Source: Sphingobacteriales bacterium (GTDB lineage Bacteria; Bacteroidota; Bacteroidia; Chitinophagales; Chitinophagaceae). Taken from it: a DNA stretch of 64,000 nt. Shown one piece after another: positions 7,933 to 15,828 of this stretch. Within the stretch, counting starts at the first letter, position 1, and each line of letters opens with the position of its first letter. A program made the position numbers and the translations under genes. Below the pieces are notes generated by a model that was not told the origin of the DNA, ran no database searches, and saw only the letters and a list, made by a program, of their open reading frames with translations. Location: contig JACRJO010000010.1 of assembly GCA_016219985.1 (NCBI GenBank), forward strand, positions 1 to 64,000, given 5' to 3'.

Positions 7933-9129
7933 TCAACGGATACTCCGGATCTTGAACTCAAACTCTTTGATCACCCCCGCTCGCCGGATGATGATCTTCA
8001 CTTTTTCATTGGGTGTCTGCAGGGCAATTTTATACGCATTCAGGTTATGCATCAGGTTTTTGTTTACGGCAATCACTTCATCTCCTTCTTTCAGGCCCGC
8101 TGCCTCGGCCGGGGATCCCACCGCCACATCACCGACCGTGATGATCCCGTTGACCAGGTAGAGTTCGATTCCCGAGTAAGAATAGTCGAACACATCCGTG
8201 TAATGCGAGTTGGGAGTAATATAGATATCGCTTTTGCCGTAATTGAGGATCACATTGAAGCGCCGTAACAGGTCATTGCCCAATATGCCGCCCATATAGG
8301 GGTAGGAGCTCACATTGAACTCGTCATCAAAAATAAAAACCGGCACATTGCGGAACTTATAAGGTCCCACCCTGATCTCTTTCAGTACAGTCAGTTCCAT
8401 ATCGATCTTTCCGCCCAGGCCCTCTCCCTCTTTGACAAAGCGTTTCCTTTTCTTGCTGAAGAAAGCGCTGTCTTCCACAAACTCCCGGGCCAGCAGCATA
8501 CAAAGCCCCGCGCCCATATCAAAGAGAAAACGGGAGTAGATCGCTTTCTCATCCCTGATCCGCAGTTGCTGGGAAACCAACTGGCTGATGGCCGGCCGCA
8601 GCAGGTAGCCGCCCTTGGGGTAGCGGAATGTGCCCCGAGTATAAAAACTCACCTGGTTGCTGTCATAATCCACTTTCAGGATATAGCGGTTCAGCATGGC
8701 GTAGCCGATGATTCCGTCGATCCGTTCTCCATAGACCATGGTCAGGATATCATAGTCATTGATATGAAAATCGAGGTGCTCAACGGTCAGTCCCGGGAAA
8801 TGCAGTTCCTGGTCATAGAGAAAATTGACTTTCCGGATACCGGCGATCCCGCGGATGGTGCGGTCGGTGGGTACGGGCTTCAGTCCCAGGTAATCGGCCG
8901 TGGCCGAATCGAGGGAAATACCGCTGCTCCCCGTATCGAGGATAAAATTCAGGGTATCCGGTTTGTCCCCGAAGCAGGCATGCAGGATGATGATCCCCCC
9001 GGTGAGCTGGGTAAAGGGTATGGTGGTGATATGGCGGGACGGGGGTTCAATAAATTCCTCCTGGGCAACCAGCGGCTGGGCGGTTAGCCAGGCAAAACTG
9101 AGGGACAGGAAATACAGGATCCGGTTCAT
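7933..9129 (-). CDS. Retropepsin-like aspartyl protease with C-terminal PDZ domain, exported
   Basis: 398 residues from the ATG at 9129; the frame continues 5 codons to a TTG. A signal peptide ends near residue 22 (LTAQPLVAQ). Two aspartyl-protease halves are visible: FILDTGSSGISL (DTG active Asp) and FLFDMGAGLCML, the second box being the less canonical DMG. The last 90 residues form a PDZ domain (VGSPAEAAGLKEGDEVIAVN). This arrangement is common in Bacteroidota periplasmic proteins of unknown substrate. The 84-bp gap to the M16 gene downstream could allow co-transcription. Confidence 0.85.
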   Translation of the reverse strand: MNRILYFLSLSFAWLTAQPLVAQEEFIEPPSRHITTIPFTQLTGGIIILHACFGDKPDTLNFILDTGSSGISLDSATADYLGLKPVPTDRTIRGIAGIRKVNFLYDQELHFPGLTVEHLDFHINDYDILTMVYGERIDGIIGYAMLNRYILKVDYDSNQVSFYTRGTFRYPKGGYLLRPAISQLVSQQLRIRDEKAIYSRFLFDMGAGLCMLLAREFVEDSAFFSKKRKRFVKEGEGLGGKIDMELTVLKEIRVGPYKFRNVPVFIFDDEFNVSSYPYMGGILGNDLLRRFNVILNYGKSDIYITPNSHYTDVFDYSYSGIELYLVNGIITVGDVAVGSPAEAAGLKEGDEVIAVNKNLMHNLNAYKIALQTPNEKVKIIIRRAGVIKEFEFKIRSIR

Positions 9130-9255
9130 AAGATTGTAGTTCAATTGAAAGACAGTCCTTTGCGGAAAAAAGATGCAAAACGGCTTTTCGGTTACTAAAA
9201 TAATTTAATACATGCAGGATTTTGAACCGCCTGTCACATTATCTGTTATTGAACT

Positions 9256-9263
9256 TAACTTTG
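9256..9263 (+). promoter_or_regulatory. Bacteroidota -7 element (TAACTTTG) giving a near-leaderless mqnC mRNA
   Basis: TAACTTTG fits the Bacteroidota TAnnTTTG -7 consensus exactly and ends 4 bases before the mqnC ATG, so transcription would start at or next to the start codon. No TTG -33 element is seen at the usual 17-23 bp spacing. Confidence 0.5.
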
Positions 9264-9267
9264 CGCC

Positions 9268-10455
9268 ATGCAGTTAAACGAATTATACCGGAAAGCCGCC
9301 GGTTTTGGCTTCCTGACCGTGGAAGAGGGGGTTTATCTCTATGAGCAGGCCCCGCTGGCCGACCTGATGTTTATTGCCGATGAGCTCCGCAAAAAGCAGG
9401 TACCCCATGGGAAAGTCACCTGGCAAATCGACCGGAATGTGAACACGACCAATGTCTGTATCGCCAATTGTAAATTCTGCAATTTCTACCGCATACCCGG
9501 GCATTCCGAAGCCTATATCACCGATATGCCCACCTACCGCAGGAAGATCGAAGAGACCCTGCGGTACGGGGGGGATCAGTTGTTGTTGCAGGGCGGGCAT
9601 CACCCGGAACTGGGACTGAATTTTTATGTGGAGACCTTCCGGCAGATCAAGCAGGAATTCCCTACGATCAAGTTGCATACGCTCGGGCCGCCCGAAATAG
9701 CCCATATCACCAAGCTGGAAAAAAGCCTGCCTGCCGACAAGGTAGGCCTGCCTGCCGACAAGGTAGGCCTGCCTGCAGGCAAGGCAGTTACACACCGGGA
9801 GGTACTAAAAGCCCTTAAGGAAGCGGGGATGGATTCCTTACCGGGCGCGGGGGCGGAGATCCTGATCGACCGGGTGCGCCGGCTCATCAGCAAGGGCAAG
9901 TGCGGGGCGCAGGAATGGCTGGATATCATGCATGAGGCCCATAAACTGGATATCACCACATCGGCCACCATGATGTTCGGGCATGTGGAAACCATCCGGG
10001 AGCGGTTTGAGCACCTGGTAAAGATCCGGGAAGTGCAGAGCCGTAAGCCGGAACATGCCAAGGGATTTTTAGCCTTTATCCCCTGGACCTTCCAGGATGT
10101 GGACACATTATTAGCGAAGATCCGCGGGGTGCAGAACCTCACCGGCGCCGATGAATATATTCGCATGATCGCCCTCAGCCGCATCATGCTGCCCAATGTA
10201 AAGAACATACAGGCCAGCTGGCTCACGGTAGGCAAGCAAACCGCGCAGCTCTGTCTCCATGCCGGCGCCAATGATTTTGGTTCCATCATGATCGAGGAGA
10301 ATGTGGTCAGTGCCGCCGGCGCCCCGCACCGGTTTACCTATAAGAGTATGCAGGATGCCATCCGCGAAGCCGGATTCGAGCCGCAGTTGCGGAATCAGCA
10401 GTATGAATGGCGCGAAATGCCGGCTATGATTGAAGAGCAGGTTATTAATTATTGA
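9268..10455 (+). CDS. mqnC: Cyclic dehypoxanthinyl futalosine synthase (radical SAM), with an in-frame repeat insertion
   Basis: 395 residues. The radical SAM cluster CIANCKFCNFYR (CxxxCxxC) is at about residue 68. The NTTNVC opening, LLQGGHHPELGLNFY, LPGAGAEILIDRVR and TTSATMMFGHVET are those of MqnC, which cyclises dehypoxanthine futalosine in the futalosine route to menaquinone; MqnC is preferred over MqnE on these motifs. Residues 154-174 (LPADKVG, LPADKVG, LPAGKAV) are not part of the family. They come from three 21-bp repeats at 9725-9787 between KLEKS and THREVLKAL. All catalytic motifs are intact, so the enzyme may still work. Menaquinone is the expected substrate pool for the ACIII operon at 51.7 kb. 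Confidence 0.9.
   Translation: MQLNELYRKAAGFGFLTVEEGVYLYEQAPLADLMFIADELRKKQVPHGKVTWQIDRNVNTTNVCIANCKFCNFYRIPGHSEAYITDMPTYRRKIEETLRYGGDQLLLQGGHHPELGLNFYVETFRQIKQEFPTIKLHTLGPPEIAHITKLEKSLPADKVGLPADKVGLPAGKAVTHREVLKALKEAGMDSLPGAGAEILIDRVRRLISKGKCGAQEWLDIMHEAHKLDITTSATMMFGHVETIRERFEHLVKIREVQSRKPEHAKGFLAFIPWTFQDVDTLLAKIRGVQNLTGADEYIRMIALSRIMLPNVKNIQASWLTVGKQTAQLCLHAGANDFGSIMIEENVVSAAGAPHRFTYKSMQDAIREAGFEPQLRNQQYEWREMPAMIEEQVINY
9725..9787 (+). repeat. Three 21-bp tandem CCTGCC-type repeats inside mqnC
   Basis: Copies at 9725-9745 and 9746-9766 are identical (GCCTGCCTGCCGACAAGGTA plus G). The third (9767-9787) differs in a few bases and contains CCTGCAGG. The total of 63 bp keeps the reading frame. 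The wording matches the dispersed CCTGCC palindromes found between genes. Confidence 0.85.
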
Positions 10456-10926
10456 CGGTAGGGGGATAAGGGAATAGTTCGTAGTTCGCAGTTCGTAGTT
10501 AGCAGGTCGTGAAAGATCGAAAAGTTATTAACGAAGCGAAAACCAAGTTTTGAAACAGCATAACCAACATTCCGAAATTATTCATCCGGAGAGCCCTGCA
10601 GCCACTGCCAAATACAGAAAAGGGAGTGGGCAATAGCAAGTAGGCAGTAGGAGGAAGTCATTCAAGTTGAAAAGTTATTAACGAAACGAAAACCAAATTT
10701 TGAAAACTAATAATCATCATTCTAAAACTTTTCATCCGGAGCGTCCTACTGCCCACTTCCTACTACCTACTACCCCTAAGAATCCACCAAGCCAAATCCC
10801 AACGTAATGATCCATAGAAGGCCCCACCTGCCTGCTCGCCTCGCGGCGAAGCGGGCCGGCAGGCAGGTTCCCCATTCCCCATTCCCCACCTAATTCTAAT
10901 TCCCCTAAACACGCAAACTGATTCTC
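10456..10926. repeat. Gene-free stretch of degenerate direct repeats and a CCTGCC palindrome
   Basis: No convincing gene. Two about 75-bp imperfect copies start at 10518 and 10668 (both contain GAAAAGTTATTAACGAA and end with TTCATCCGGAG), 150 bp apart. Around them lie 'gttcgtagttcgcagttcg' and 'ctactgcccacttcctacta' low-complexity runs. At 10826-10868 a 43-bp palindrome starts ACCTGCCTGC and ends GGCAGGCAGGT; a practically identical copy is at 34945-34987 and a variant at 63378-63421. Confidence 0.7.
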
Positions 10927-11232
10927 ATGAAAAATACCTACCCTAATTTTCGAAAAGTCGCGCTCGCCGAAGGCATTTCCTTCCTCTTCCTCCTGCTCGT
11001 CGCCATGCCCCTGAAATATTTCGCCGGGCTGCCGAAAGCCGTTACCATTACCGGCAGTCTCCACGGTATTCTCTTTGTGGCTTTCGCCGCCCTGGCCTGG
11101 GAGCTGAAGACCCGGCATAATAAAGATTTCCGCTGGTTGCTGAAGGCCGGCCTCGCCTCCATCCTTCCCTTCGGGACCTTTGTCCAGGACCGGGAGTGGA
11201 AGAAAGAGGAAGCGGCGCTTAGTGCTGCCTGA
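10927..11232 (+). CDS. DUF3817 integral membrane protein
   Basis: 101 residues with three membrane segments (FLFLLLVAMPLKYFAG, ITGSLHGILFVAFAALAW and the LLKAGLASILPFGTF stretch) and the DUF3817 signature GSLHGILF near the middle. Role unknown in the family. A damaged copy of its 3' half, together with the 'R' repeat that follows it, lies at 17048-17165. Confidence 0.8.
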   Translation: MKNTYPNFRKVALAEGISFLFLLLVAMPLKYFAGLPKAVTITGSLHGILFVAFAALAWELKTRHNKDFRWLLKAGLASILPFGTFVQDREWKKEEAALSAA

Positions 11233-11600
11233 TACTCCGGAACAATCTCTTTAGCTGTGTAGAAACGAAATATACGGCTATTTTATTTTGAAATGGATCA
11301 TTATGCAATACAAGCTGTAGAATTTAATGCCATTGAAAATCAAGGATCTTTTTTTTAAATTAGGGGGTTGATTGCGTATATGAATATGTTGTTTGCAAGG
11401 CTGATGCGAAATGCAAGACTCCTCATCAATTGAAGTGGATGACAAAAAATACAAGTCATGTTCACATTACATTTGTTCATGGCAAATTAATCAAATAGTA
11501 GCAACAGGGGAGTTATAAGCTATTTAATTTGACCATATTAGGAATATGCCCTCATATATGCAAATCAACACCAGCTTTTTTACTAAAATTATCTGCTAAA
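11233..11600. repeat. R repeat, copy R1, and leader of the next gene
   Basis: Bases about 11249-11405 carry the first copy of an AT-rich repeat whose core reads GCAATACAAGCTGTAGAATT, then CATTGAAAATCAAGG, then GGGGGTTGATTGCGTATAT. Related copies lie at about 12995-13106 (R2), 17166-17340 (R3), 19490-19560 (R4) and 23300-23420 (R5). R1 and R3 stay similar to about 10 bp past a GTT. The remaining 195 bp show nothing else I can name. Confidence 0.7.
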
Positions 11601-12989
11601 ATGAAAAGTATAGACGTAATTTTTTTAATTGTATTAATAACAATAGCAACCTTTTTTACTGTGATGCCAAAGCGGTTTAAAGGTATTTTAAAACCTCTTT
11701 GCGCTTTTACTATAGTGCTGGCGCTTGTACAGCTTTTGATCTATGGTTTCTACTGGCATTATCTTCCAGGTTATTTACTGATAGTAGTAATGGCAATGAT
11801 GGCCGTTTTCTTAAAGGAGGATATCAGTAAGCTAAAAAAGAGACTCTTACGGTTTACTTTGGTTATTATGCTTCTTGCCTCAATACTTCCCTGGTTGATT
11901 CTTCTACCTGTTCCAGTACTGACAAAACCTCAGGGTGATTATAAAGTTGGGACCAGGATTTTTCGGTGGGCAGACAATAGCAGAGATGAGCAGATAACTC
12001 CAGATCCAAACGACAAGAGAAATGTTGTGGTCCAGGCCTGGTATCCGGCCGAAGAAAATGCGGGAACCTCTCATTCTGATTACCTGGATGGGCTGGGGCA
12101 TTTGCCGGAAAAAGTTGGAATAGTACCAAGGTGGATCTTTGATCATTATGACCAGATAAATACATATGGTATGATGAATGCACCAATATCAAAAATGCAA
12201 AGTCAATGGCCTGTCGTAATTTTTTTAACAGGAAATGGTGCGTCCCGTGCCTTTTATACAAGCGTGTTAGCCGGGCTCGCCAGCCATGGTTATGTGGTTT
12301 TAGCAATCGACCATCCCTATGAGGCCATGATTACACAACTCGCAAATGGTAAGATAGCCACTACAATTGAAGATCACTCCAACGATGGTCCTGACCTCAC
12401 TAATTTCATGATAGGTCGTCTCAACACACGAATTGCAGATATCCGGTTTGTAATAGATCAAATAGGCAGTCAAAAAGGATCTGCAGATGATTTTTTATCC
12501 GCTCTTGATCAAAACCGTATTGTTATAGCAGGCCATTCTTTGGGTGGTGCTTCCGCTGCTGTTGCAATGGCGGTTGATTCACGAATCAAAGCTGCTGCTA
12601 ATATTGACGGGACATTATATGGCGAATTACCCGAACCAAATGGTCCGCGTCCCTTCTTATTACTAGAGAGCAATAAGAGTGAAAAAGATCGTTACGTAAG
12701 ATATGAAAAAGGAAATCAAAAATTATTCAGGCAATTTGGAGGCGGATATAGATACGAGTTAGTTGAAGCTGACCATTATAGTTTTACCGATGCTCCGCTT
12801 CTTCTGGCCTTCCCAGCCCGCCTTTTTGCTGGCCGTATTTTAGGGTTTGGTAATATCCCGACGAGGACTCATAATGCGACTGTGGATATTTTAAATGCTT
12901 TTTTTTATGGTGCGCTGAACAATAGATTCACTGATTTAGATTCAGTTGCAGCCCGCTACCAGGGCATTATGCGAAAGCCGGTTGATTGA
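11601..12989 (+). CDS. Membrane-anchored alpha/beta hydrolase (PAF-acetylhydrolase / dienelactone-hydrolase-like)
   Basis: 462 residues from the ATG at 11601; a TTG-led extension to 11529 runs through non-homologous leader and is not preferred. The first 115 residues hold three to four membrane segments. The hydrolase domain has the oxyanion stretch VIFLTGNGASRAFYTSVLA, the nucleophile elbow GHSLGG and a late ADHYSF that can supply the histidine, matching the platelet-activating-factor acetylhydrolase-like lipases. It lies between R1 and R2 and is AT-richer than the core genes. No attC-like site follows it. Confidence 0.75.
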   Translation: MKSIDVIFLIVLITIATFFTVMPKRFKGILKPLCAFTIVLALVQLLIYGFYWHYLPGYLLIVVMAMMAVFLKEDISKLKKRLLRFTLVIMLLASILPWLILLPVPVLTKPQGDYKVGTRIFRWADNSRDEQITPDPNDKRNVVVQAWYPAEENAGTSHSDYLDGLGHLPEKVGIVPRWIFDHYDQINTYGMMNAPISKMQSQWPVVIFLTGNGASRAFYTSVLAGLASHGYVVLAIDHPYEAMITQLANGKIATTIEDHSNDGPDLTNFMIGRLNTRIADIRFVIDQIGSQKGSADDFLSALDQNRIVIAGHSLGGASAAVAMAVDSRIKAAANIDGTLYGELPEPNGPRPFLLLESNKSEKDRYVRYEKGNQKLFRQFGGGYRYELVEADHYSFTDAPLLLAFPARLFAGRILGFGNIPTRTHNATVDILNAFFYGALNNRFTDLDSVAARYQGIMRKPVD

Positions 12990-12994
12990 TATTT

Positions 12995-13129
12995 CATCCT
13001 TATTTTGAAAGGGGTCATAATGCAATACAAGTTGTGGAATTTAAAGTCATTGGAAATCAAAAGTGATTTTTTAAATTGGAGAGTTCATTGCGTATATTTA
13101 AGTGTTAGTGTCTCTTTTACCAGAGACAC
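12995..13129. repeat. R repeat, copy R2, ending in a hairpin
   Basis: R2 begins just after the hydrolase stop (TTATTTTGAAAGGGGTCATA) and follows the R core to CATTGCGTATATTTAAGTG at about 13104. Similarity to R3 ends around a GTT, after which R2 has a hairpin GTGTCTC/GAGACAC (13108-13129) absent from R3. An open frame runs through R2 into the next gene but is not expected to be translated. Confidence 0.7.
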
Positions 13130-13145
13130 GCAAGACACAGACAAA

Positions 13146-13838
13146 ATGAAAGGACTTTTGACAATATTTGCTTGTATTCTGTTCCAAACAACATTTGGAC
13201 AGTTTGGAATCATTGCCGACAAGGACGGCTTTGTAAACGTTAGAAATTCACCAAACATTTCAAACAATATCATTGACACATTGACGAACGGACAAATCGT
13301 ATTTTGCTTGGAAGCGGAGGGAGAATGGCGTCCGACCGACTACGATTTAAGTAGACAACACAAAAGCGGTTATATTCATAATTCAAGAGTGAAATTTATT
13401 GACGAGTTTGACAAAATAAGCTACGACAAATTAACTGATTCTGCCATTACATTTGAAAAGGACTCAATAAAACTAATCATCACAAAGGCAAAATTCAATC
13501 CGAAGAACAATAAGCTACAATATCATAAAGGAGATGCCTCAAAAAATGAAATGAGTTGGTTGGAAAAAATAAATGGAAAAGAAATTTGGGGGACAGACGG
13601 AAATGTTCCCAAAAATCAATACGGACAAATCACTTTGACTTTTGGGAAAGACGAAATTCACCTGCCAATTGACAATTTGTTTGAGCCCAATTTAGATTAC
13701 ACAACAGTTAATATTGACTCGAAAAACAGAACTATTTATATTTCTGCCATGAACAGTGACGGTGCTGGCGGTTATGCAGTTTTATGGATAATAGAGAATG
13801 GTACATTTAAACAACAAATAACAACTATACCGTTTTGA
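13146..13838 (+). CDS. Exported protein with bacterial SH3 domain, hypothetical
   Basis: 230 residues from the ATG at 13146, chosen because MKGLLTIFACILFQTTFGQ is a clear signal peptide while the upstream extension is translated R2 repeat. Residues about 20-75 form a bacterial SH3-like domain (DGFVNVRNSPNISNNIIDTL followed by VFCLEAEGEW), the type that binds peptidoglycan or metals in exported proteins. The rest is unrecognised. It is AT-rich and followed 11 bp later by attC-like site 1, so it has the build of a gene cassette. Confidence 0.7.
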   Translation: MKGLLTIFACILFQTTFGQFGIIADKDGFVNVRNSPNISNNIIDTLTNGQIVFCLEAEGEWRPTDYDLSRQHKSGYIHNSRVKFIDEFDKISYDKLTDSAITFEKDSIKLIITKAKFNPKNNKLQYHKGDASKNEMSWLEKINGKEIWGTDGNVPKNQYGQITLTFGKDEIHLPIDNLFEPNLDYTTVNIDSKNRTIYISAMNSDGAGGYAVLWIIENGTFKQQITTIPF

Positions 13839-13848
13839 CAAAAAACAG

Positions 13849-13984
13849 CCACTAACATGGGTTTGGCAAAAGTGGCGGTTCAGTGCTCCGCAGAGACATT
13901 TTTGGTTAATCAATGTTTGGTTCTCCGCATCAACATTTTTGGTGAAAATCGCCACCTTCGCCAAGTCCGAAACCGTTATGCGAC
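13849..13984 (+). other. attC-like recombination site 1 (candidate)
   Basis: An imperfect inverted repeat over 136 bp. The left end is CTAACATGGGTTTGGCAAAA then GTGGCG; the right end is CGCCACCTTCGCCAAG then CCGAAACCGTTATGCG. The arms pair across a 70-base middle. The ends carry AAC and GTTATGC like the R-boxes of integron attC sites, and length and position after the stop codon fit long attC sites such as those of Vibrio. This is by eye only; no covariance model was run. Confidence 0.55.
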
Positions 13985-14005
13985 ATTTTAAGAAAAGACC
14001 CGACA

Positions 14006-14647
14006 ATGGACAGATATAAAGAAACATTTGAAACCTGGAACAAAGTTGCTTCCCTATATCAGGACAAGTTTATGGAACTGGACTTGTATAATGACACGTA
14101 TGATTTTATTTGTAACTCAATTACCAGGTATCATGCAAAACTATTAGAAATCGGTTGCGGACCCGGAAACATTACAAAGTATCTTTTATCAAAAAGACCA
14201 GATTTTGATATTTACGGAATTGACATAGCGCCCAATATGATAGAACTTGCGAAAAAGAATAACCCTTCAGCAAATTTTGCCATTATGGACAGCAGGCTAA
14301 TTGATGAAATAAAAACAAAGTATGACGGAATAGTTTGTGGTTTTTGTTTGCCTTATTTGTCGCAGGCAGACAGCCAAAAACTTATTACGGACTGTTATAA
14401 TTTGCTGAATGAAAATGGACTAATTTATATAAGTTTTGTAGAAGGCGACCCCATTAAATCTGGCTTTCAGGTTAGTAGCAGTGGTGACAGAACTTACTTT
14501 TATTTTCACAATCTGGACGATTTGAAAGCGAAACTTATCGAAAGCAAATTTGACGAACTTAATACATTTGAAGTGGAATATAAAAAATCAGGAAACGAAA
14601 TTGACATTCATACAATATTAACTGCGCGGAAAAAAACGACCGCCTGA
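14006..14647 (+). CDS. Class I SAM-dependent methyltransferase
   Basis: 213 residues, ATG at 14006. Motif I LLEIGCGPGNITKYLL (residues about 45-60), the acidic end of the next strand in YGIDIAPNMIELAK, and a motif-IV-like KYDGIVCGFCLPYL show a Rossmann-type methyltransferase; the substrate is not predictable. AT-rich, starting 22 bp after attC-like site 1. Its stop codon lies inside the left arm of site 2, as is common in integron cassettes. Confidence 0.85.
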   Translation: MDRYKETFETWNKVASLYQDKFMELDLYNDTYDFICNSITRYHAKLLEIGCGPGNITKYLLSKRPDFDIYGIDIAPNMIELAKKNNPSANFAIMDSRLIDEIKTKYDGIVCGFCLPYLSQADSQKLITDCYNLLNENGLIYISFVEGDPIKSGFQVSSSGDRTYFYFHNLDDLKAKLIESKFDELNTFEVEYKKSGNEIDIHTILTARKKTTA

Positions 14648-14775
14648 CAGCGGTTTGGCAATATAGCGGCTGAAGTGCTTCTATGAAACATTTGTGCAAG
14701 GTTTAGCAGTATTAATTCTATTGAACTTTCGTGCTAAAAATCCGCTACATCGCCAGGCCGCAAACCGTTGCAGAC
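14643..14775 (+). other. attC-like recombination site 2 (candidate)
   Basis: Left arm CCTGACAGCGGTTTGGCAAT then ATAGCGG; right arm CCGCTACATCGCC, AGGCCGCAAACCGTTGCAG. It aligns with site 1 in the boxes GGTTTGGCA, (G/T)GCGGnT and TnCAGTGCT/TGAAGTGCT, and in the CGCCA..CC..AAACCGTT right end. The TGA of the preceding methyltransferase gene is part of the site. Confidence 0.5.
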
Positions 14776-14846
14776 AATAGAAATTCCCGATGTTCAAAAA
14801 TTGAAAACAGCCTAAAATCTAAAAGAGACGACTTTAGAAAACTGAT

Positions 14847-15659
14847 ATGCAGACCAGGACGAAATATAAAGAGGTTAGGTTTTTTCTGGTATTTATAGCT
14901 TTCGTCAGCGCTTTTAATTATTACCTTACTTACACTAACATTAAGTTCAACGGGTTTCTTTTACTGACATACAGCCTGGACACAGTCCAGGGCTGGCTGG
15001 CATGGTGGGCCGTACGGAGCCTGGTAATTTACCTGGACAAAAAAGTCCCGTACAACCCGGACCCGTTAAAACGTATTCTCATTCAGTTAGTGTCTACAAC
15101 AAGTGCCGGTATATTAGTGATAATTCTGCTTACCGAACTGGTTAGCTGGATAGCAAGGGGCCGGCCGGCTTTATATAATTTTTACACGTTTGACCTATTC
15201 ATCATCCTGATCTGGTTCTTTGTGCTCAACGGTATTTATATCGGCCTGCATTATTATCATGTATGGCAGCAGTCGGAACATCAGCGGCAAGAAGAAAAAA
15301 AACTCAGGTCAGGCGGTTTTACGGTACGGCTGGGCGACCAGAACCTGCTGATCGCATTTAATGAAATTGCCGGGTTTTATTCAGAAGGCGGGTACACGTA
15401 CCTGCAAACCCTTACCAATAAAAAATACCTCACGGTTCTTTCGCTTGACAAAACAGAAAAACTGCTGCCGGAAGAATCTTTTTACCGCCTTAACCGGCAA
15501 TATATTCTTCACCGGAATGCTGTCACGGGCTTCAAAAGGGCCGGCGATGGCAAGCTGGAAATTTCAGTAAAAACGGCCGGCGCTATTCCTGACTTAATTT
15601 CAGTAAGCAGAACAAAAGCTGCAGATTTTAAAAAATGGTTCCAGCCGGGTGAAGCATGA
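14847..15659 (+). CDS. Membrane-bound LytTR-domain DNA-binding protein
   Basis: 270 residues. The first 140 contain four membrane segments (FFLVFIAFVSAFNYYLTY; LAWWAVRSLVIYL; AGILVIILLTELVSW; LFIILIWFFVLNGIYIGL). The last 105 form a LytTR DNA-binding domain (LLIAFNEIAGFYSEGGYTYL, then FYRLNRQYILHRNAVTGF and ISVSRTKAADFKKWF). There is no receiver or kinase domain, so it is a one-protein membrane regulator. Base composition is closer to the core genome than its cassette-like neighbours. It may regulate the hydrolase gene downstream (gap about 170 bp), but no operator is visible. Confidence 0.85.
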   Translation: MQTRTKYKEVRFFLVFIAFVSAFNYYLTYTNIKFNGFLLLTYSLDTVQGWLAWWAVRSLVIYLDKKVPYNPDPLKRILIQLVSTTSAGILVIILLTELVSWIARGRPALYNFYTFDLFIILIWFFVLNGIYIGLHYYHVWQQSEHQRQEEKKLRSGGFTVRLGDQNLLIAFNEIAGFYSEGGYTYLQTLTNKKYLTVLSLDKTEKLLPEESFYRLNRQYILHRNAVTGFKRAGDGKLEISVKTAGAIPDLISVSRTKAADFKKWFQPGEA

Positions 15660-15828
15660 AAAACACCTCTTTTTACTCTATCAATAACCGCATTTCATCT
15701 TTTTTGATCATCGGGGAGACAAACAAACCTGTTTTTCACCGGTAAAAACGCTACATCTCATCAATAAAGCAGAAAAAAAACTTGGATAAGGCCATATCCG
15801 CATGCTTTCTTTGTTCAAAAAAATCGAA

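Noticed and set aside
9725..9787. Possible CRISPR-like or VNTR array (three 21-bp units)
   Set aside because: Units are contiguous with no spacers and are in frame within mqnC, so this is a tandem insertion, not a CRISPR.
11529..11600. N-terminal extension of the membrane hydrolase from a TTG
   Set aside because: Residues before MKSIDVIF do not resemble the family and lie in non-coding leader; the ATG at 11601 opens a membrane segment directly.
13005..13145. N-terminal 47 codons of the SH3-domain gene
   Set aside because: They are a translation of the R2 repeat; the signal peptide begins at the ATG at 13146.
14006..14647. Methyltransferase as a partner of the restriction enzyme
   Set aside because: It lacks the SPPY/DPPY catalytic motif of DNA amino-methyltransferases and lies 10 kb away in a separate cassette-like unit.
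15660..15828. attC-like site after the LytTR gene
   Set aside because: No left and right arms with AAC/GTT ends can be paired there; the same is true after the DinB gene and the PLP decarboxylase.
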